DNA of 64,000 bases from Planctomycetaceae bacterium (GCA_005778405.1 SXOA01000023.1:1-64000), one strand, 5' to 3'. Numbered from the stretch's first letter, positions 29,050 through 38,979 are shown. Program-made: numbers and translations. The notes: a model not told the origin generated them from the letters alone.

Positions 29050-30771
29050 CTACTTTGACTTTTTCTGATCCAAGTGTCCGCTCTTCCCGATCGCCCACAA
29101 TAGCCGCAGGCCAACGAGGATGCTGGTGATGCAGCCCAACAAGCCGAGCAGCGATAGCGCCGGAATCCATCCTCCGACAGTCAGGTCATAACCAAAAAAG
29201 TCCTTGGAAGGTACAATCGGCTCCACTTTATTCGCTAGCATCCACGACGACCCCAAAAACAGCGCACTGGCCAGCATCCCCAGCACCAGCCGGTTCACGC
29301 TCGGCCCCAAACCGCGGTGATCCAGGTGGACGTCGAACTTGCCGGCCTGAATCTGCTCCATGATCCGCGTGATGTGCTGCGGCACCACTTCCGCCAGGTG
29401 TTCCATCTCGACCCACAAGCGGCGAATCTTTCGCAGTTGCCGGGCCGGCGACAATCGTCGCAGGAGCATCTTTTTCTGAAAAGGCTGCATTACTTCCATC
29501 AGGCTGAATCGCGGCGAAAGGAGCTTCGTCGTCCCTTCCAGCGTCACTAGCACTTTGATCAGCATGGCCACCTGCGGCGAAAGCATGATCCGATAACGGC
29601 GGATGATCTCGGTCATATCGAGCAGGGCCCCGCTCAGGTCAAACTGGTCCAGGGACTGCGTGGAGTAATTCCCCACGAAGTCGGCCACGTCGTTCGCGAG
29701 CGCCGACTCGTCCAGATTGGGGGGCGTTTGCCCAATTCGCTTGATGATCCGCGTCAGCATGGGCACATCGTGCTGCACAATGGCCAGCAGCATCTCCTCA
29801 ATGTCCTCCCGCAGCCGTTCTTCGATGCGGCCGACCATGCCAAAGTCGATCAGGCCGATGATATCGCCCGGCAGGATCAGAATATTACCCGGGTGCGGGT
29901 CGGCATGAAAAAAGCCGTGGACGAAGATCATCTGCAGATACAGCTCCGCTCCGCGGCGGGCGACTTCTTCCCGGTTGATGCCGGCGGCATCGAGCGCCAA
30001 GGAGTTCTCTATCGCCAGGCCGTCGACCATCGACATGGTCAGGACGCGGGCAGTGGACAGATCGGTGTAGGCCTTGGGGATGCAGATCGTGGGGTCATCC
30101 TGAAACAGGATGTTGAACTGGTGCAGATTTCGCTCTTCGCGGCCAAAGTCCAGCTCGCGGCGGAGCGTGCGGGCCATTTCCGCCGTGTTGACCTTGGGGC
30201 GATAGGGCTGAAAGTCTTCGAACTGCTCGGCGAGCTGGGCGAGATTGCCGAGGACTTCCAGATCCTCGTTCACCTTGTTTTCGATGTTGGCATGCTGCAC
30301 CTTCACGACCACGCGCTCGCCGGTTTTCAGTTGGGCCTTGTGCACCTGCCCGATGGAAGCCGACGCAATGGGGACCAGGTCAAACTCCTCATACAACTCT
30401 TCAATCGTCTGGCCGAGCTCTGTCTCGACCGTCTGCCGCACCTGCTCGGGCAAGTCCGCCGGCGTCGCCGATTGCAGTTGCTTCAGTTCATTCGCCAGGT
30501 CCACGCCGGCGAGGTCGGGCCGCGTGCTGAGAAGCTGGCCCAACTTGATGAACGTGGGGCCGAGCTCGGTCAGGGCCAGCCGGATGCGGGCCTCGCGGGT
30601 CAGCACCACGGGCACTTCCGCTTCACCGTCCTCCCCCTTGGGGAGCTCGACATTCGTTCGCCGCAGCCAATCCGCCAGCCCGTATTTGCGCAGGACCGCA
30701 ATGATCTCCCAGGAACGCTTGACGTTCCGGAAAATGTGCGAAGCGGCACGGATATTGCGCATCACGTTCAT
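29050..30771 (-). CDS. ABC1/AarF/UbiB-family kinase-like protein
   Basis: LGPTFIKLGQLLSTRPDL, PIASASIGQVHKAQL, VHGFFHADPHPGNI, LIDFGMVGR. Confidence 0.94.
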   Translation of the reverse strand: MNVMRNIRAASHIFRNVKRSWEIIAVLRKYGLADWLRRTNVELPKGEDGEAEVPVVLTREARIRLALTELGPTFIKLGQLLSTRPDLAGVDLANELKQLQSATPADLPEQVRQTVETELGQTIEELYEEFDLVPIASASIGQVHKAQLKTGERVVVKVQHANIENKVNEDLEVLGNLAQLAEQFEDFQPYRPKVNTAEMARTLRRELDFGREERNLHQFNILFQDDPTICIPKAYTDLSTARVLTMSMVDGLAIENSLALDAAGINREEVARRGAELYLQMIFVHGFFHADPHPGNILILPGDIIGLIDFGMVGRIEERLREDIEEMLLAIVQHDVPMLTRIIKRIGQTPPNLDESALANDVADFVGNYSTQSLDQFDLSGALLDMTEIIRRYRIMLSPQVAMLIKVLVTLEGTTKLLSPRFSLMEVMQPFQKKMLLRRLSPARQLRKIRRLWVEMEHLAEVVPQHITRIMEQIQAGKFDVHLDHRGLGPSVNRLVLGMLASALFLGSSWMLANKVEPIVPSKDFFGYDLTVGGWIPALSLLGLLGCITSILVGLRLLWAIGKSGHLDQKKSK

Positions 30772-30820
30772 AGTACGATTCTATTTGGCGGGGCGAAGGG
30801 ACGCCATGATGAGACGCGAA

Positions 30821-30891
30821 GGGGTCGAGAGTCTTTGGCGTCAATGATTATCCATCCTTAGAAGTCTATAACGCCAAAGACTCCCGACCCC
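30821..30891. repeat. inverted repeat between aarF-like and mutM genes
   Basis: GGGGTCGAGAGTCTTTGGCGT (30821-30841) / ACGCCAAAGACTCCCGACCCC (30871-30891), 20/21 complementary, adjoining the mutM stop codon. Confidence 0.85.
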
Positions 30892-31734
30892 CTATCTCCG
30901 ATTTCGCTGGCACTCTGGACAATAAAAAGTCGCCCGTTGGGCCTGCACGATGCGGACAATGGAGCCCCGGTTGCAGGTGGGGCAGCACTCCCCTTCCCTG
31001 TCATAGACCCGGTGATGGTTCTGATAGCCACCGGATTTGTTGAGGGCGTTGCGATAGGTGCCGTCGGAAAGCGTGGAACCTTCGTGCATAATCGCCAACT
31101 CCAGCACTTGTCGCATTCGGCAATGAATCGCCTCCCACTGCTCGATTTTCAGCAAATCGCAGCGACGGGCGGGATGGATGCCGCACAGGTGCAGGATTTC
31201 CGAGGCATAGAGATTTCCAACCCCCGCCAGCGCCCGCTGGTCGAGCAGCGCCACTTTGATCGCCCGCTTGCTCTGCTCCATCCGCTGCTGCATCTGGGCC
31301 GCCGTGATGTCCAGGGCGTCGGGACCAACCTTGTCCCCTCGCAGTTGCTCATCAAGCTGTTTGGGAGAAAGCAGCCGCACATTCCCCAAGCCGCGGCGGT
31401 CCCAGTACCAGATGGACTTCAGCGGCCCCCCCTTCAGATCCAGCCGGAACCGCAAATGCTCCCGCGTCGGCGGGTCGGCCACCAGCACCAGCCCCGTCAT
31501 CCGCGGCTCAAAGACCAGGGCATCGCCCTTCTCCAGGTGAATCACGACCCGCTTCCCCACTCGGCCAATGCTTTCGATCCTTTGTCCCACGACTTTCTTC
31601 TGCAGCGCCGCCGGCCCCGGCTGCACCAAGATCGGCCGCTTGGGGCACGGCACCCGCCCCGCAGCCGTAATCCGGCTTCCGACGGCCCGCAGAATACCGC
31701 GGCGCATGGTTTCGACTTCCGGCAGCTCAGGCAT
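30892..31734 (-). CDS. mutM: formamidopyrimidine-DNA glycosylase MutM
   Basis: N-terminal MPELPEVETMRRG; C-terminal zinc finger CPTCNRGSIVRIVQAQRATFYCPECQ. Confidence 0.96.
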   Translation of the reverse strand: MPELPEVETMRRGILRAVGSRITAAGRVPCPKRPILVQPGPAALQKKVVGQRIESIGRVGKRVVIHLEKGDALVFEPRMTGLVLVADPPTREHLRFRLDLKGGPLKSIWYWDRRGLGNVRLLSPKQLDEQLRGDKVGPDALDITAAQMQQRMEQSKRAIKVALLDQRALAGVGNLYASEILHLCGIHPARRCDLLKIEQWEAIHCRMRQVLELAIMHEGSTLSDGTYRNALNKSGGYQNHHRVYDREGECCPTCNRGSIVRIVQAQRATFYCPECQRNRR

Positions 31735-31859
31735 CGTGCTTACTCACTTTTATATGTGTTGGCTTACTTCGCGTCTCAATTGTCGCAACTCTTGGGATCG
31801 CCATAAGTTACAGAAACTTACCCCCCCCGAGTTTAACAACAGCACCCCCCGATTGTCCT

Positions 31860-32450
31860 TCTCCCGATGGAGTCCCGCCTTCAGGCGGCTCCCAGACCTG
31901 ATTCATGATTCAGTACACATCATTTCGCAAACTTACGTCGAACTGCTGCGTCCTAAGTCGTAATCTATACAAGTGTTTCGATGATTCACGTCGCCCTAAG
32001 TGTGATTCATCCCCTGATTTGTGATTCATCCTAATTCTCGTTCCCACGGTCCGCGTGGGAACGCACGTCCCAGACGCTCTGCGTCCCTACCGTGCGGGAC
32101 GCGGAGCGTTGTCACGAGCACGAAGCCTCAAATATCCAATTGTACACATATATTGTGGTCGCGGTCAACTGTCGTTGCAAAGATTTTAATGAATTCTGTA
32201 ACCCCTGACGGGATTAGGGGTTAGCGATGCTCCAACGCATCGAACCCCAACCGCCTCACGACCCAGGGCTTCGCTAGGCTACCCCTTCGGTGTGCTTCCG
32301 ATCCCGCAGCACCGCAGGTGCAACCGTATCGCCACGACTTCGCGGCTCAGACCGTCGGAACCAGATTCAAACTCAGGAACCGCGCTCGCGTCCACGGAGG
32401 CCGCCGTGGACGAGTAGGAGCCATCGCATAGCTTCCTACGTAAGGCAGCT
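31860..32450. repeat. cluster of small palindromic repeats in a gene-free region
   Basis: CCGCCTTCAGGCGG; GTTCCCACG-GTCCG-CGTGGGAAC (32040-32062); GACGCTCTGCGTCCC/GGGACGCGGAGCGTT; TAACCCCT...AGGGGTTA (32199-32223); CCACGG-AGGCCG-CCGTGG; repeated TGATTCA. Confidence 0.7.
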
Positions 32451-32457
32451 TAAGAGA

Positions 32458-34173
32458 TTAATTCCACCTTCTCTTGATCCCACTCGGGCTGCTCCCTCCC
32501 GGATCCGGTGTTTTGCTCCCGGGTTGTTCCGGTTTGTCCAAGTCCACTTCGGGGGAGTAGTCGATGGTTTCCTTGATGGCAGGAGTGGGAGGAGCGGTAC
32601 GGACTTCGCCGGAGAGATTGGCGGGGAGCGGAATTTCGGCGGGATCCTTATTGGAAATATACTTGCGCCAGGAATCGAGCTGGTCCTGCGTCAGGCTGTT
32701 CTCCCGTGTGATTTCGTGCTTGAGCTGCTTCTTGGTCCCCTCCACGCTGACCATCACGGTGAGGCGGCCGTTCTCCTCGTACTTGAAGCGGACTTCGATG
32801 GGCGTCTGGGCGGGGAGGTCCGCCGGCAGATGGCGGATCGAGCATTTGCCGAGCTGCGAGCAGTCGTCGGGAGAGGGGCTTTCTCCTTCCACGATTTGCA
32901 CGAGGATCGATTTTTGCCCCGCTTTGTGCGTCTTGAAGACCCGGCGGGCCACCACCGGCAGCGGAGTGTTGCGGGGGATGAGGATGGCATTGCGGGGGCG
33001 CTTCGTTTTGATGTCGGTGGCGACGACGCCCAGGCTGTGCGAGTTGACGTTGCGGATGTGGAAGCTCGGCGACTTGCCTTCGTGGTAGGCCAGCAGGATG
33101 CCGGCATGCAGTGCCGCTCCGTGGGCCACCGCTTCGTCCGGCGAGACGCTTTGGTCTGGCTCCTTCCCCGATAGCTGCCGCAGCATCTCCACCACCGCCG
33201 GCATGCGGCTGGAGCCGCCGACGAGGAGGACGCGGTCGATATCGGCCCAGGTGAGGCCGGCGGCTTGCAGGGTCTGACGCGTCGTAAACGCAGTGCGATC
33301 GAGCAGGTCCTGGGTGATTTCCTGAAAGGATTGGCGGGTGACTTCGACCCGGATGGCGTGTCCCTTGAAATCGCAAGCGATGCTCGCCTTTTGCCGGGCC
33401 GAAAGGGTCCGCTTGGCATCTTCGCACTCGCGCCAAAGGCGGCCGGCGGCATTGGGATCCTCGCGGGGATCGACGCTGAACTTGCGGATGAACTCCTCTG
33501 CCACGTGATCGACCAGGCGCTGGTCCCAGTCGCGTCCACCGAGCTGCACGTCGCCATCGGTGGCCAGGGCGTTGAAATTGGGGCCGCCGATTTCCATGAC
33601 CGTGACGTCGAACGTGCCGCCGCCCAGGTCGTAGACGAGGACTTTTTTCCGCTCCACGTTTTTGTTAGCCGGATTCATATAGCCCTGTTGAAAGCCAAAG
33701 GCGACGGCGGCCGCGGTCGGCTCGTTGATGATGTCCATCACCTCCAGGCCGGCGATATAGCCGGCGTCCTGGGTCGCTTTGCGGCGGACTTCGTCGAAAT
33801 AGGCGGGAACGGTAACGACGACTTTTTCAATCGGGCCGACCTGCTTCTCGGCGTCAGTACGGAGCTTGTTGAGCACCCAGGCGAGCAGCGCCTCCGGCGG
33901 ATATTGCCGCCCGCCGAGCAATCGATGGTAGAAGCGGGTTCCCAGGTCACGCTTCGCGCACTCGGCGACCTGATCGGCATCGGTGGCAACCGCTTTCATC
34001 GCTTCCTTGCCGACGACGACGTTGTCCCCCTCGAAGAAGACCACGCTGGGAGTGATCTTGTCCCCTTCCGAGTTCATGAGCGTTTGGGGCCGGCCAAGGT
34101 CGTCGAGGCGGGAGATGACGGAGAACGTGGTCCCCAAGTCGATACCGACGACGGGATGTTTGCGTTTGGGCAT
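32458..34173 (-). CDS. Hsp70 family protein (DnaK-like)
   Basis: GIDLGTTFSVIS, VYDLGGGTFDVTVME, VLLVGGSSRMPAV; short C-terminus with no evident full lid. Confidence 0.93.
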   Translation of the reverse strand: MPKRKHPVVGIDLGTTFSVISRLDDLGRPQTLMNSEGDKITPSVVFFEGDNVVVGKEAMKAVATDADQVAECAKRDLGTRFYHRLLGGRQYPPEALLAWVLNKLRTDAEKQVGPIEKVVVTVPAYFDEVRRKATQDAGYIAGLEVMDIINEPTAAAVAFGFQQGYMNPANKNVERKKVLVYDLGGGTFDVTVMEIGGPNFNALATDGDVQLGGRDWDQRLVDHVAEEFIRKFSVDPREDPNAAGRLWRECEDAKRTLSARQKASIACDFKGHAIRVEVTRQSFQEITQDLLDRTAFTTRQTLQAAGLTWADIDRVLLVGGSSRMPAVVEMLRQLSGKEPDQSVSPDEAVAHGAALHAGILLAYHEGKSPSFHIRNVNSHSLGVVATDIKTKRPRNAILIPRNTPLPVVARRVFKTHKAGQKSILVQIVEGESPSPDDCSQLGKCSIRHLPADLPAQTPIEVRFKYEENGRLTVMVSVEGTKKQLKHEITRENSLTQDQLDSWRKYISNKDPAEIPLPANLSGEVRTAPPTPAIKETIDYSPEVDLDKPEQPGSKTPDPGGSSPSGIKRRWN

Positions 34174-34355
34174 GGGGGGAAATGGTAGAAGGCCGAAGTC
34201 AAAGCGGAGAGGCGGAAAGGCGACTGAGTTTCATTTTACTCGACTCGCTGCACTTTGCACTCTCCACGTCCATCTACCATCGTCGCCCCTTTTGGTTTAA
34301 TCTGACTGCAGGCACTTCGTGGGAATCCGCCGTTCTCATCGTTTTCCTGCCGCAA

Positions 34356-34418
34356 TCTTTCTACCGCTAATTTCCTACCCAGTTGCCACGCCTGGCAATG
34401 AAGAAATTGGTAGAAAGA
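34356..34418. repeat. 63-bp nested palindrome in divergent intergenic region
   Basis: TCTTTCTACC...AATTTC...TTGCCA-CGCC-TGGCAA...GAAATT...GGTAGAAAGA. Confidence 0.75.
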
Positions 34419-34461
34419 TGGGCGTAGAAAAATGAGCCGAAGTAGCCTCATTTCCGGTCCC

Positions 34462-35607
34462 ATGGCCACCAACAATTCCGATTCTGACAAAGTTTGGGCG
34501 TCGGCAGCCGATGAGGTCAAGGCGATGCCTCCAGCCTTATCGTCAGATTCTGTCGACCAAGGCGACTATCTGCTCACGTCGCCCGAGATTCCTGCACGAC
34601 ATGAACCGCCCCGTTCGCCGTTTCGCCGCAGGGAACAATCGCCCGACGAACCAGCGCCGACGTTTTTCTGTTTTCCGTTGCTCGTCGTCGTCGGTTTGAC
34701 TCTGGCAGGGATGATGTGCCTCTGCCCGCTGTCGATGTTTGTGGAGTTTCCCCAGGGACTGCTGATGCTGTGGGGAGTCTGCCTGATCATTGGCGGGATT
34801 ATTTGGTTTGGGTTTCGCTTCAAGAGATTCACCGGCGAGCATATGACGGATGAGGCACCTTGGTATTTGCGCGGTGGCCTCGCCACGATGCTGCAACTGT
34901 CGGGCTATGTCATTCAGGAGCCGGTGGTTTTTGGGCCGCCATTCTGCGTGCAGGTGATGGGGATGCTCCTCTGCCTTTCGCCGATGTTCATTCCGGACAT
35001 TCGGCCGCACTTCCGCCGAAACACCATCGCCATGCCTGGCCCCGCGCCTGCGCCAGTCGCCCCTCACGCGGCCGCAGCGAGTGCCAATGCCGATTCGGGA
35101 AAGAGAGAATCTGGCGCAATACCCGCCATCAAGAAAACACCCAAACTCGCCGAATTGTTGGCCAGCGATCCCATGGTTTATCTCACCGACCTGGAGGAAT
35201 TCGACGTGCAAGCCGGGGCTTGTCCCCTCGGCAAAAACGGCGCACTAGGAAACGGCAGCCGAATTGTGGTGCAGGGAAAGGAGAGTAAAAATGGCCTTGG
35301 GATGCATCCTGCGCTCCCGCCGCATGTGGCGAAGGCCAGTTACCGCCTCGGCAAGCAGCGGGCCACTCTGCGGGGAGGAGCAGCGCTCAACGACACGGCA
35401 GAAACTCCCTGGGGAGCCGCCATTTTCAGCATTCGCGGTGATGGCAAGCTGCTCTGGAAATCATCACCGATCAAGAGTCGCGGCAAAGTTTCGGAGTTCG
35501 AGCTCGACCTTGAAGGGATCGACGCGCTCGAAATGAGCGTCTTCGCTGAGACCCACAATCATTACGTCCACGCCGTCTGGGTCGAGCCGCGACTGATTCG
35601 GAAGTAG
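34462..35607 (+). CDS. membrane protein with C-terminal NPCBM-like domain
   Basis: TM segments PLLVVVGLTLAGMMCLCPLSMF; C-terminal NGLGMHPALPPHVAKASYRLGKQ...FAETHNHYVHAVWVEPRL. Confidence 0.75.
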   Translation: MATNNSDSDKVWASAADEVKAMPPALSSDSVDQGDYLLTSPEIPARHEPPRSPFRRREQSPDEPAPTFFCFPLLVVVGLTLAGMMCLCPLSMFVEFPQGLLMLWGVCLIIGGIIWFGFRFKRFTGEHMTDEAPWYLRGGLATMLQLSGYVIQEPVVFGPPFCVQVMGMLLCLSPMFIPDIRPHFRRNTIAMPGPAPAPVAPHAAAASANADSGKRESGAIPAIKKTPKLAELLASDPMVYLTDLEEFDVQAGACPLGKNGALGNGSRIVVQGKESKNGLGMHPALPPHVAKASYRLGKQRATLRGGAALNDTAETPWGAAIFSIRGDGKLLWKSSPIKSRGKVSEFELDLEGIDALEMSVFAETHNHYVHAVWVEPRLIRK

Positions 35608-35622
35608 GCCACGTGGTACATT

Positions 35623-35985
35623 CTATTCCTGCGCCTCGCCGGCTTCGTCATCGTCCATATCCAGCAGCGTGCGCCGCGGCTTGCGGCTAGGACGTGGCTT
35701 TGTGGTGGGCATTTTTGCAGTTTCCTCGACCGCGTCGTCCTCTGCAAAGGGAACCGTCTTCGCCCGGCCTTCGGCGTCGATGCCGGTGAGCAACTCGATT
35801 TTCCGCTCCGCCTGCTCCAGCAGATCGTAGCAGTGGCGGAGGTGCTGGATGCCTTGCTCATAGCGGGCAAGAGCCTCCGCGAGGCCAAGGTCGCCATCCT
35901 CTAGATCGTGGACGATCGCTTCCAGGCTGGCCAGGGCCGCTTCGAAGGAAGGAGTTTCGGAGGGTGGTTCGGGGCGATGGGACAA
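35623..35985 (-). CDS. xseB: exodeoxyribonuclease VII small subunit XseB
   Basis: SFEAALASLEAIVHDLEDGDLGLAEALARYEQGIQHLRHCYDLLEQAERKIELL; follows xseA. Confidence 0.93.
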   Translation of the reverse strand: MSHRPEPPSETPSFEAALASLEAIVHDLEDGDLGLAEALARYEQGIQHLRHCYDLLEQAERKIELLTGIDAEGRAKTVPFAEDDAVEETAKMPTTKPRPSRKPRRTLLDMDDDEAGEAQE

Positions 35986-35991
35986 GCGCGG

Positions 35992-37218
35992 CTACTTATC
36001 TGAGGACTCGGTGGAGAGGATGCGGCTGGTGATTTTTCCGTGTGCGATCTGAGTCCTCAGAATATCATTCGCGGCAAGGTCTTGAACATCCCGCACGATG
36101 CTTCCATCTTCACGCGTCGTCACGCTATAGCCGCGGGAGAGGGTGGCGAGAGGGCTGAGGGTTTCCAACCGGGCGGAGAGGGAGGCGAGCTTTTCACGCA
36201 GCCGGCTTTGGCGACGACGGACGGAGCGAGAGGCGGCTTCGTCCAGATCGTCAAGTCGGCGGGAAAGGAGCTGGATGCGGCTGAGTGGTCTGGCGAAGAC
36301 GGGTCGACGGGAAAGAATCTGCAAATGCGTGCGGGCGGACGAGACACGGCTGCGAAGATTCTTGGTCATTTGCCGCTGCAGGCCGGCGATCTGGGCCACG
36401 AGCTCTTGAGCTGAAGGGACGGCGAGTTCGGCCGCCTCCGAGGGAGTGAGGGCACGGACGTCGGCGACGAGATCGGCAAGTGTGACATCGACTTCATGTC
36501 CGACAGCGGAGATGACGGGAATCTTGGATGCGTGAATTGCCCGGACGACAATTTCCTCGTTGAAACTCCACAGGTCTTCCACGCTGCCGCCACCACGGCC
36601 GACGACGAGAATGTCCGGCGGCTCGGCGAGACTATTTGCAATTTCAATGCCGCGGACAATTTCCGCGGCAGCCCCTGTCCCTTGCACGCGGGCCGGAATG
36701 ATCAGGACATGAGTCCCGCGAAAACGGCGGCCCGCGACTTGCAGAAAATCGTGAATGGCCGCCCCTGTGGGACTGGTGACAAAAGCAATCCGCCTGGGAA
36801 ACCGTGGCAAGGGCCGTTTACGGTCGGCATCGAACAGGCCGGCCGCGGCCAGCTTCTCTTGAAGCTGCTTGAAGGCGAGTTGCAGCGCCCCGAGCCCGCG
36901 CGGCTCCATCTGCCGGCAGACCAACGAATAATCGCCGCGCGGCGGATAGACCTCAATCCCCCCGCGGCACAAAACTTCCAGCCCGTCCTTCACCTGAAAC
37001 TTCAGCCGCTGTGCGGTGGTGCGCCAGACGACACCGCGAATCTTCGATGCGTCATCCTTGAGCGTGAAATAAATGTGCCCGGAGCGATGGTGGGTCACAC
37101 CCGTGACTTCGCCGCTGACCCAAACATCGTGGAAGCTCTCTTCGACCGTTCCTTTGAGGAGCGCGGTGAGCTGGGAGACAGTGAGAGCGGAAGGCGAACT
37201 GGAGGAAGGTGAGGACAT
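35992..37218 (-). CDS. xseA: exodeoxyribonuclease VII large subunit XseA
   Basis: OB-fold GEVTGVTHHRSGHIYFTLKD; VTSPTGAAIHDFL; GRGGGSVEDLWSFNEEIV; SAVGHEVDVTLAD. Confidence 0.95.
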   Translation of the reverse strand: MSSPSSSSPSALTVSQLTALLKGTVEESFHDVWVSGEVTGVTHHRSGHIYFTLKDDASKIRGVVWRTTAQRLKFQVKDGLEVLCRGGIEVYPPRGDYSLVCRQMEPRGLGALQLAFKQLQEKLAAAGLFDADRKRPLPRFPRRIAFVTSPTGAAIHDFLQVAGRRFRGTHVLIIPARVQGTGAAAEIVRGIEIANSLAEPPDILVVGRGGGSVEDLWSFNEEIVVRAIHASKIPVISAVGHEVDVTLADLVADVRALTPSEAAELAVPSAQELVAQIAGLQRQMTKNLRSRVSSARTHLQILSRRPVFARPLSRIQLLSRRLDDLDEAASRSVRRRQSRLREKLASLSARLETLSPLATLSRGYSVTTREDGSIVRDVQDLAANDILRTQIAHGKITSRILSTESSDK

Positions 37219-37222
37219 TGAA

Positions 37223-37300
37223 GTGTTCAGTTTTCGGTGTTCAGTTCTCAGTTTTGGAATTCAATTGCTTGCTGAACACTGAACACTGAAAATTGATCAC
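37223..37300. repeat. heptamer-periodic palindromic array
   Basis: GTGTTCA-GTTTTCG-GTGTTCA-GTTCTCA-GTTTTGG ... TGAACAC-TGAACAC-TGAAAAT-TGATCAC. Confidence 0.9.
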
Positions 37301-37306
37301 TCTCCC

Positions 37307-38146
37307 TCACTCCGGCCAATCTCCCGAAAAAACTTCCACCGCCGGTCCAGTCTTATAAACACAGCCGTCGGATTCGCGCCATTCGAGCTCGAGGTCACCG
37401 CCGCGAAGGTGGTTGATGATTTTACGCTTCGTCCGGCCAGTCAATACGCCGGCGACACAGACGGCGCTCGCCCCGGTGCCGCAGGCGAACGTCTCGCCCG
37501 AGCCCCGCTCCCAGGTCCGCTGGCGGACTTCGGTGGGGGAGATGATCTCGATGAACTCGACGTTGGTGCGGGCGGGAAACATCGATGAGTGTTCGATTTT
37601 CGGTCCCAAGCCAAGCACTAGTTCGTCAGTCGCCTTCTCGACGAAGGTGACGCAGTGGGGGTTGCCCATCGAGACGGCTGTGACGTGGAGATTCTGGCCG
37701 GCGACGGCCAGTGGCACTTCCACGGGGGGATTGCCGATGAGTTTCGTCGGAATCATCGCCCCTTCCAGGATCGGCTTCCCCATATTGACGGTGGCGCGAT
37801 CGACTTTGCCGGCCTTTACTTCCAGGTCCACAGTCAAGTTACCGCGGCCGGTCTGAATCTTGAGCTGTGGAGCGCGGCAAATGCCGTAATCGTGCACATA
37901 CTTGGCGACGCAGCGCAGCCCGTTGCCGCACATCTCGCTCTCCGAGCCATCGGCGTTGAACATCCGCATGCGGGCGTCGGCCCCGCTGTCGCTGGGGCAA
38001 ATCAGGATCAGCCCGTCGCTGCCGATGCCAAAATGCCGGTCGGACATCCTGCGGGCCAGCTCGGCGGGATCTTTCGGCAGCGGCAGATCGAAGCAATTGA
38101 CGTAAACATAGTCATTGCCGCAGCCTTGCATCTTGGTGAAGCGCAT
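37307..38146 (-). CDS. dapF: diaminopimelate epimerase DapF
   Basis: [56 protein letters not shown]. Confidence 0.95.
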   Translation of the reverse strand: MRFTKMQGCGNDYVYVNCFDLPLPKDPAELARRMSDRHFGIGSDGLILICPSDSGADARMRMFNADGSESEMCGNGLRCVAKYVHDYGICRAPQLKIQTGRGNLTVDLEVKAGKVDRATVNMGKPILEGAMIPTKLIGNPPVEVPLAVAGQNLHVTAVSMGNPHCVTFVEKATDELVLGLGPKIEHSSMFPARTNVEFIEIISPTEVRQRTWERGSGETFACGTGASAVCVAGVLTGRTKRKIINHLRGGDLELEWRESDGCVYKTGPAVEVFSGDWPE

Positions 38147-38184
38147 GGGAGTACCTCGGTATTCATTTTAGCCCGAAGTAAGAG

Positions 38185-38264
38185 AATGACCAATGACCAA
38201 ATCCCAATGACCAATTCAGATGGTCTTCCATTGGTCATTGGTGCTTGGACATTGGTCATTTCCC
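38185..38264. repeat. heptamer-periodic palindromic array
   Basis: AATGACC-AATGACC-AAATCCC-AATGACC-AATTCAG ... ATTGGTC-ATTGGTG-CTTGGAC-ATTGGTC-ATTTCCC. Confidence 0.9.
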
Positions 38265-38269
38265 CCCGC

Positions 38270-38857
38270 CTACTCCTTCAGCACCAAATCGATGCACATC
38301 ACCGCGGCCACGATCATCTGGCGAACCGTGTGGTCGGGAGGGACCGAGTCGTTAATCTGCAGAATATAGTTGTCGGCGCTGGTGAAAAGTTCCTGCCCCA
38401 AGCCGGCCCATTTCTTGGTCACTTTTCCCAGTTCTTGGTCTCCGGCCTTAAAGGTGAAATCCCAGCCGAGGATTTTGCCCCGCAGTTCGCAGAGGGGTTC
38501 GTTATTGGCTCCGAGAACCTGAAACGCTCCCCCCAGCGAAAACAACTTTTGTTTGAAGCCGCCGATCCGCTGGCCGTTCTCATCCATCACGTCCACTTTG
38601 GACAGGAACAAGTTCACCCCCCGCTTCACGCACAAAATGGGCTGCCCTTCCGGCGTCCGGATGATGACCTCAAACGGCGTCATCCTTTTGTACTTCGTGA
38701 ATCGCAGCATCTTGGTAAAGAACCCCAGCCGCTCCTCGCGGCAGTTCATGATGACCTGCTGCGTCTGGGGATCGAGCACGTCATAGCTGTTAGAAGCTTT
38801 GAACATACCGTAATGCTCTTTGACGAAAAACAGGTTTCGGTTGAGGACGGGATGCAT
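38270..38857 (-). CDS. scramblase/LURP-one-related family protein
   Basis: NRNLFFVKEHYGMFKASNSYDVLDPQTQQVIM...FKAGDQELGKVTKKWAGLGQELFTSADNYIL. Confidence 0.75.
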   Translation of the reverse strand: MHPVLNRNLFFVKEHYGMFKASNSYDVLDPQTQQVIMNCREERLGFFTKMLRFTKYKRMTPFEVIIRTPEGQPILCVKRGVNLFLSKVDVMDENGQRIGGFKQKLFSLGGAFQVLGANNEPLCELRGKILGWDFTFKAGDQELGKVTKKWAGLGQELFTSADNYILQINDSVPPDHTVRQMIVAAVMCIDLVLKE

Positions 38858-38979
38858 GAGGAATTCCTTGCGAGTAGGGTTCGCGAGTGGAAATTAACGG
38901 GGAGGGATAAGGCGGATTATTCCCTGTCGGCGGCATCCGTTCAACCGGGAGGAGGGAGACCAGGGCGATTGTTGCCGAA

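Noticed and set aside
31860-32450. CRISPR-like array
   Set aside because: The repeats are palindromes of different sequence without regular direct repeats or spacers, and no cas genes are present.
32290-33174. 294-aa ORF antisense to the Hsp70-like gene and palindrome cluster
   Set aside because: Overlaps clear Hsp70 coding sequence on the other strand and has no domain.
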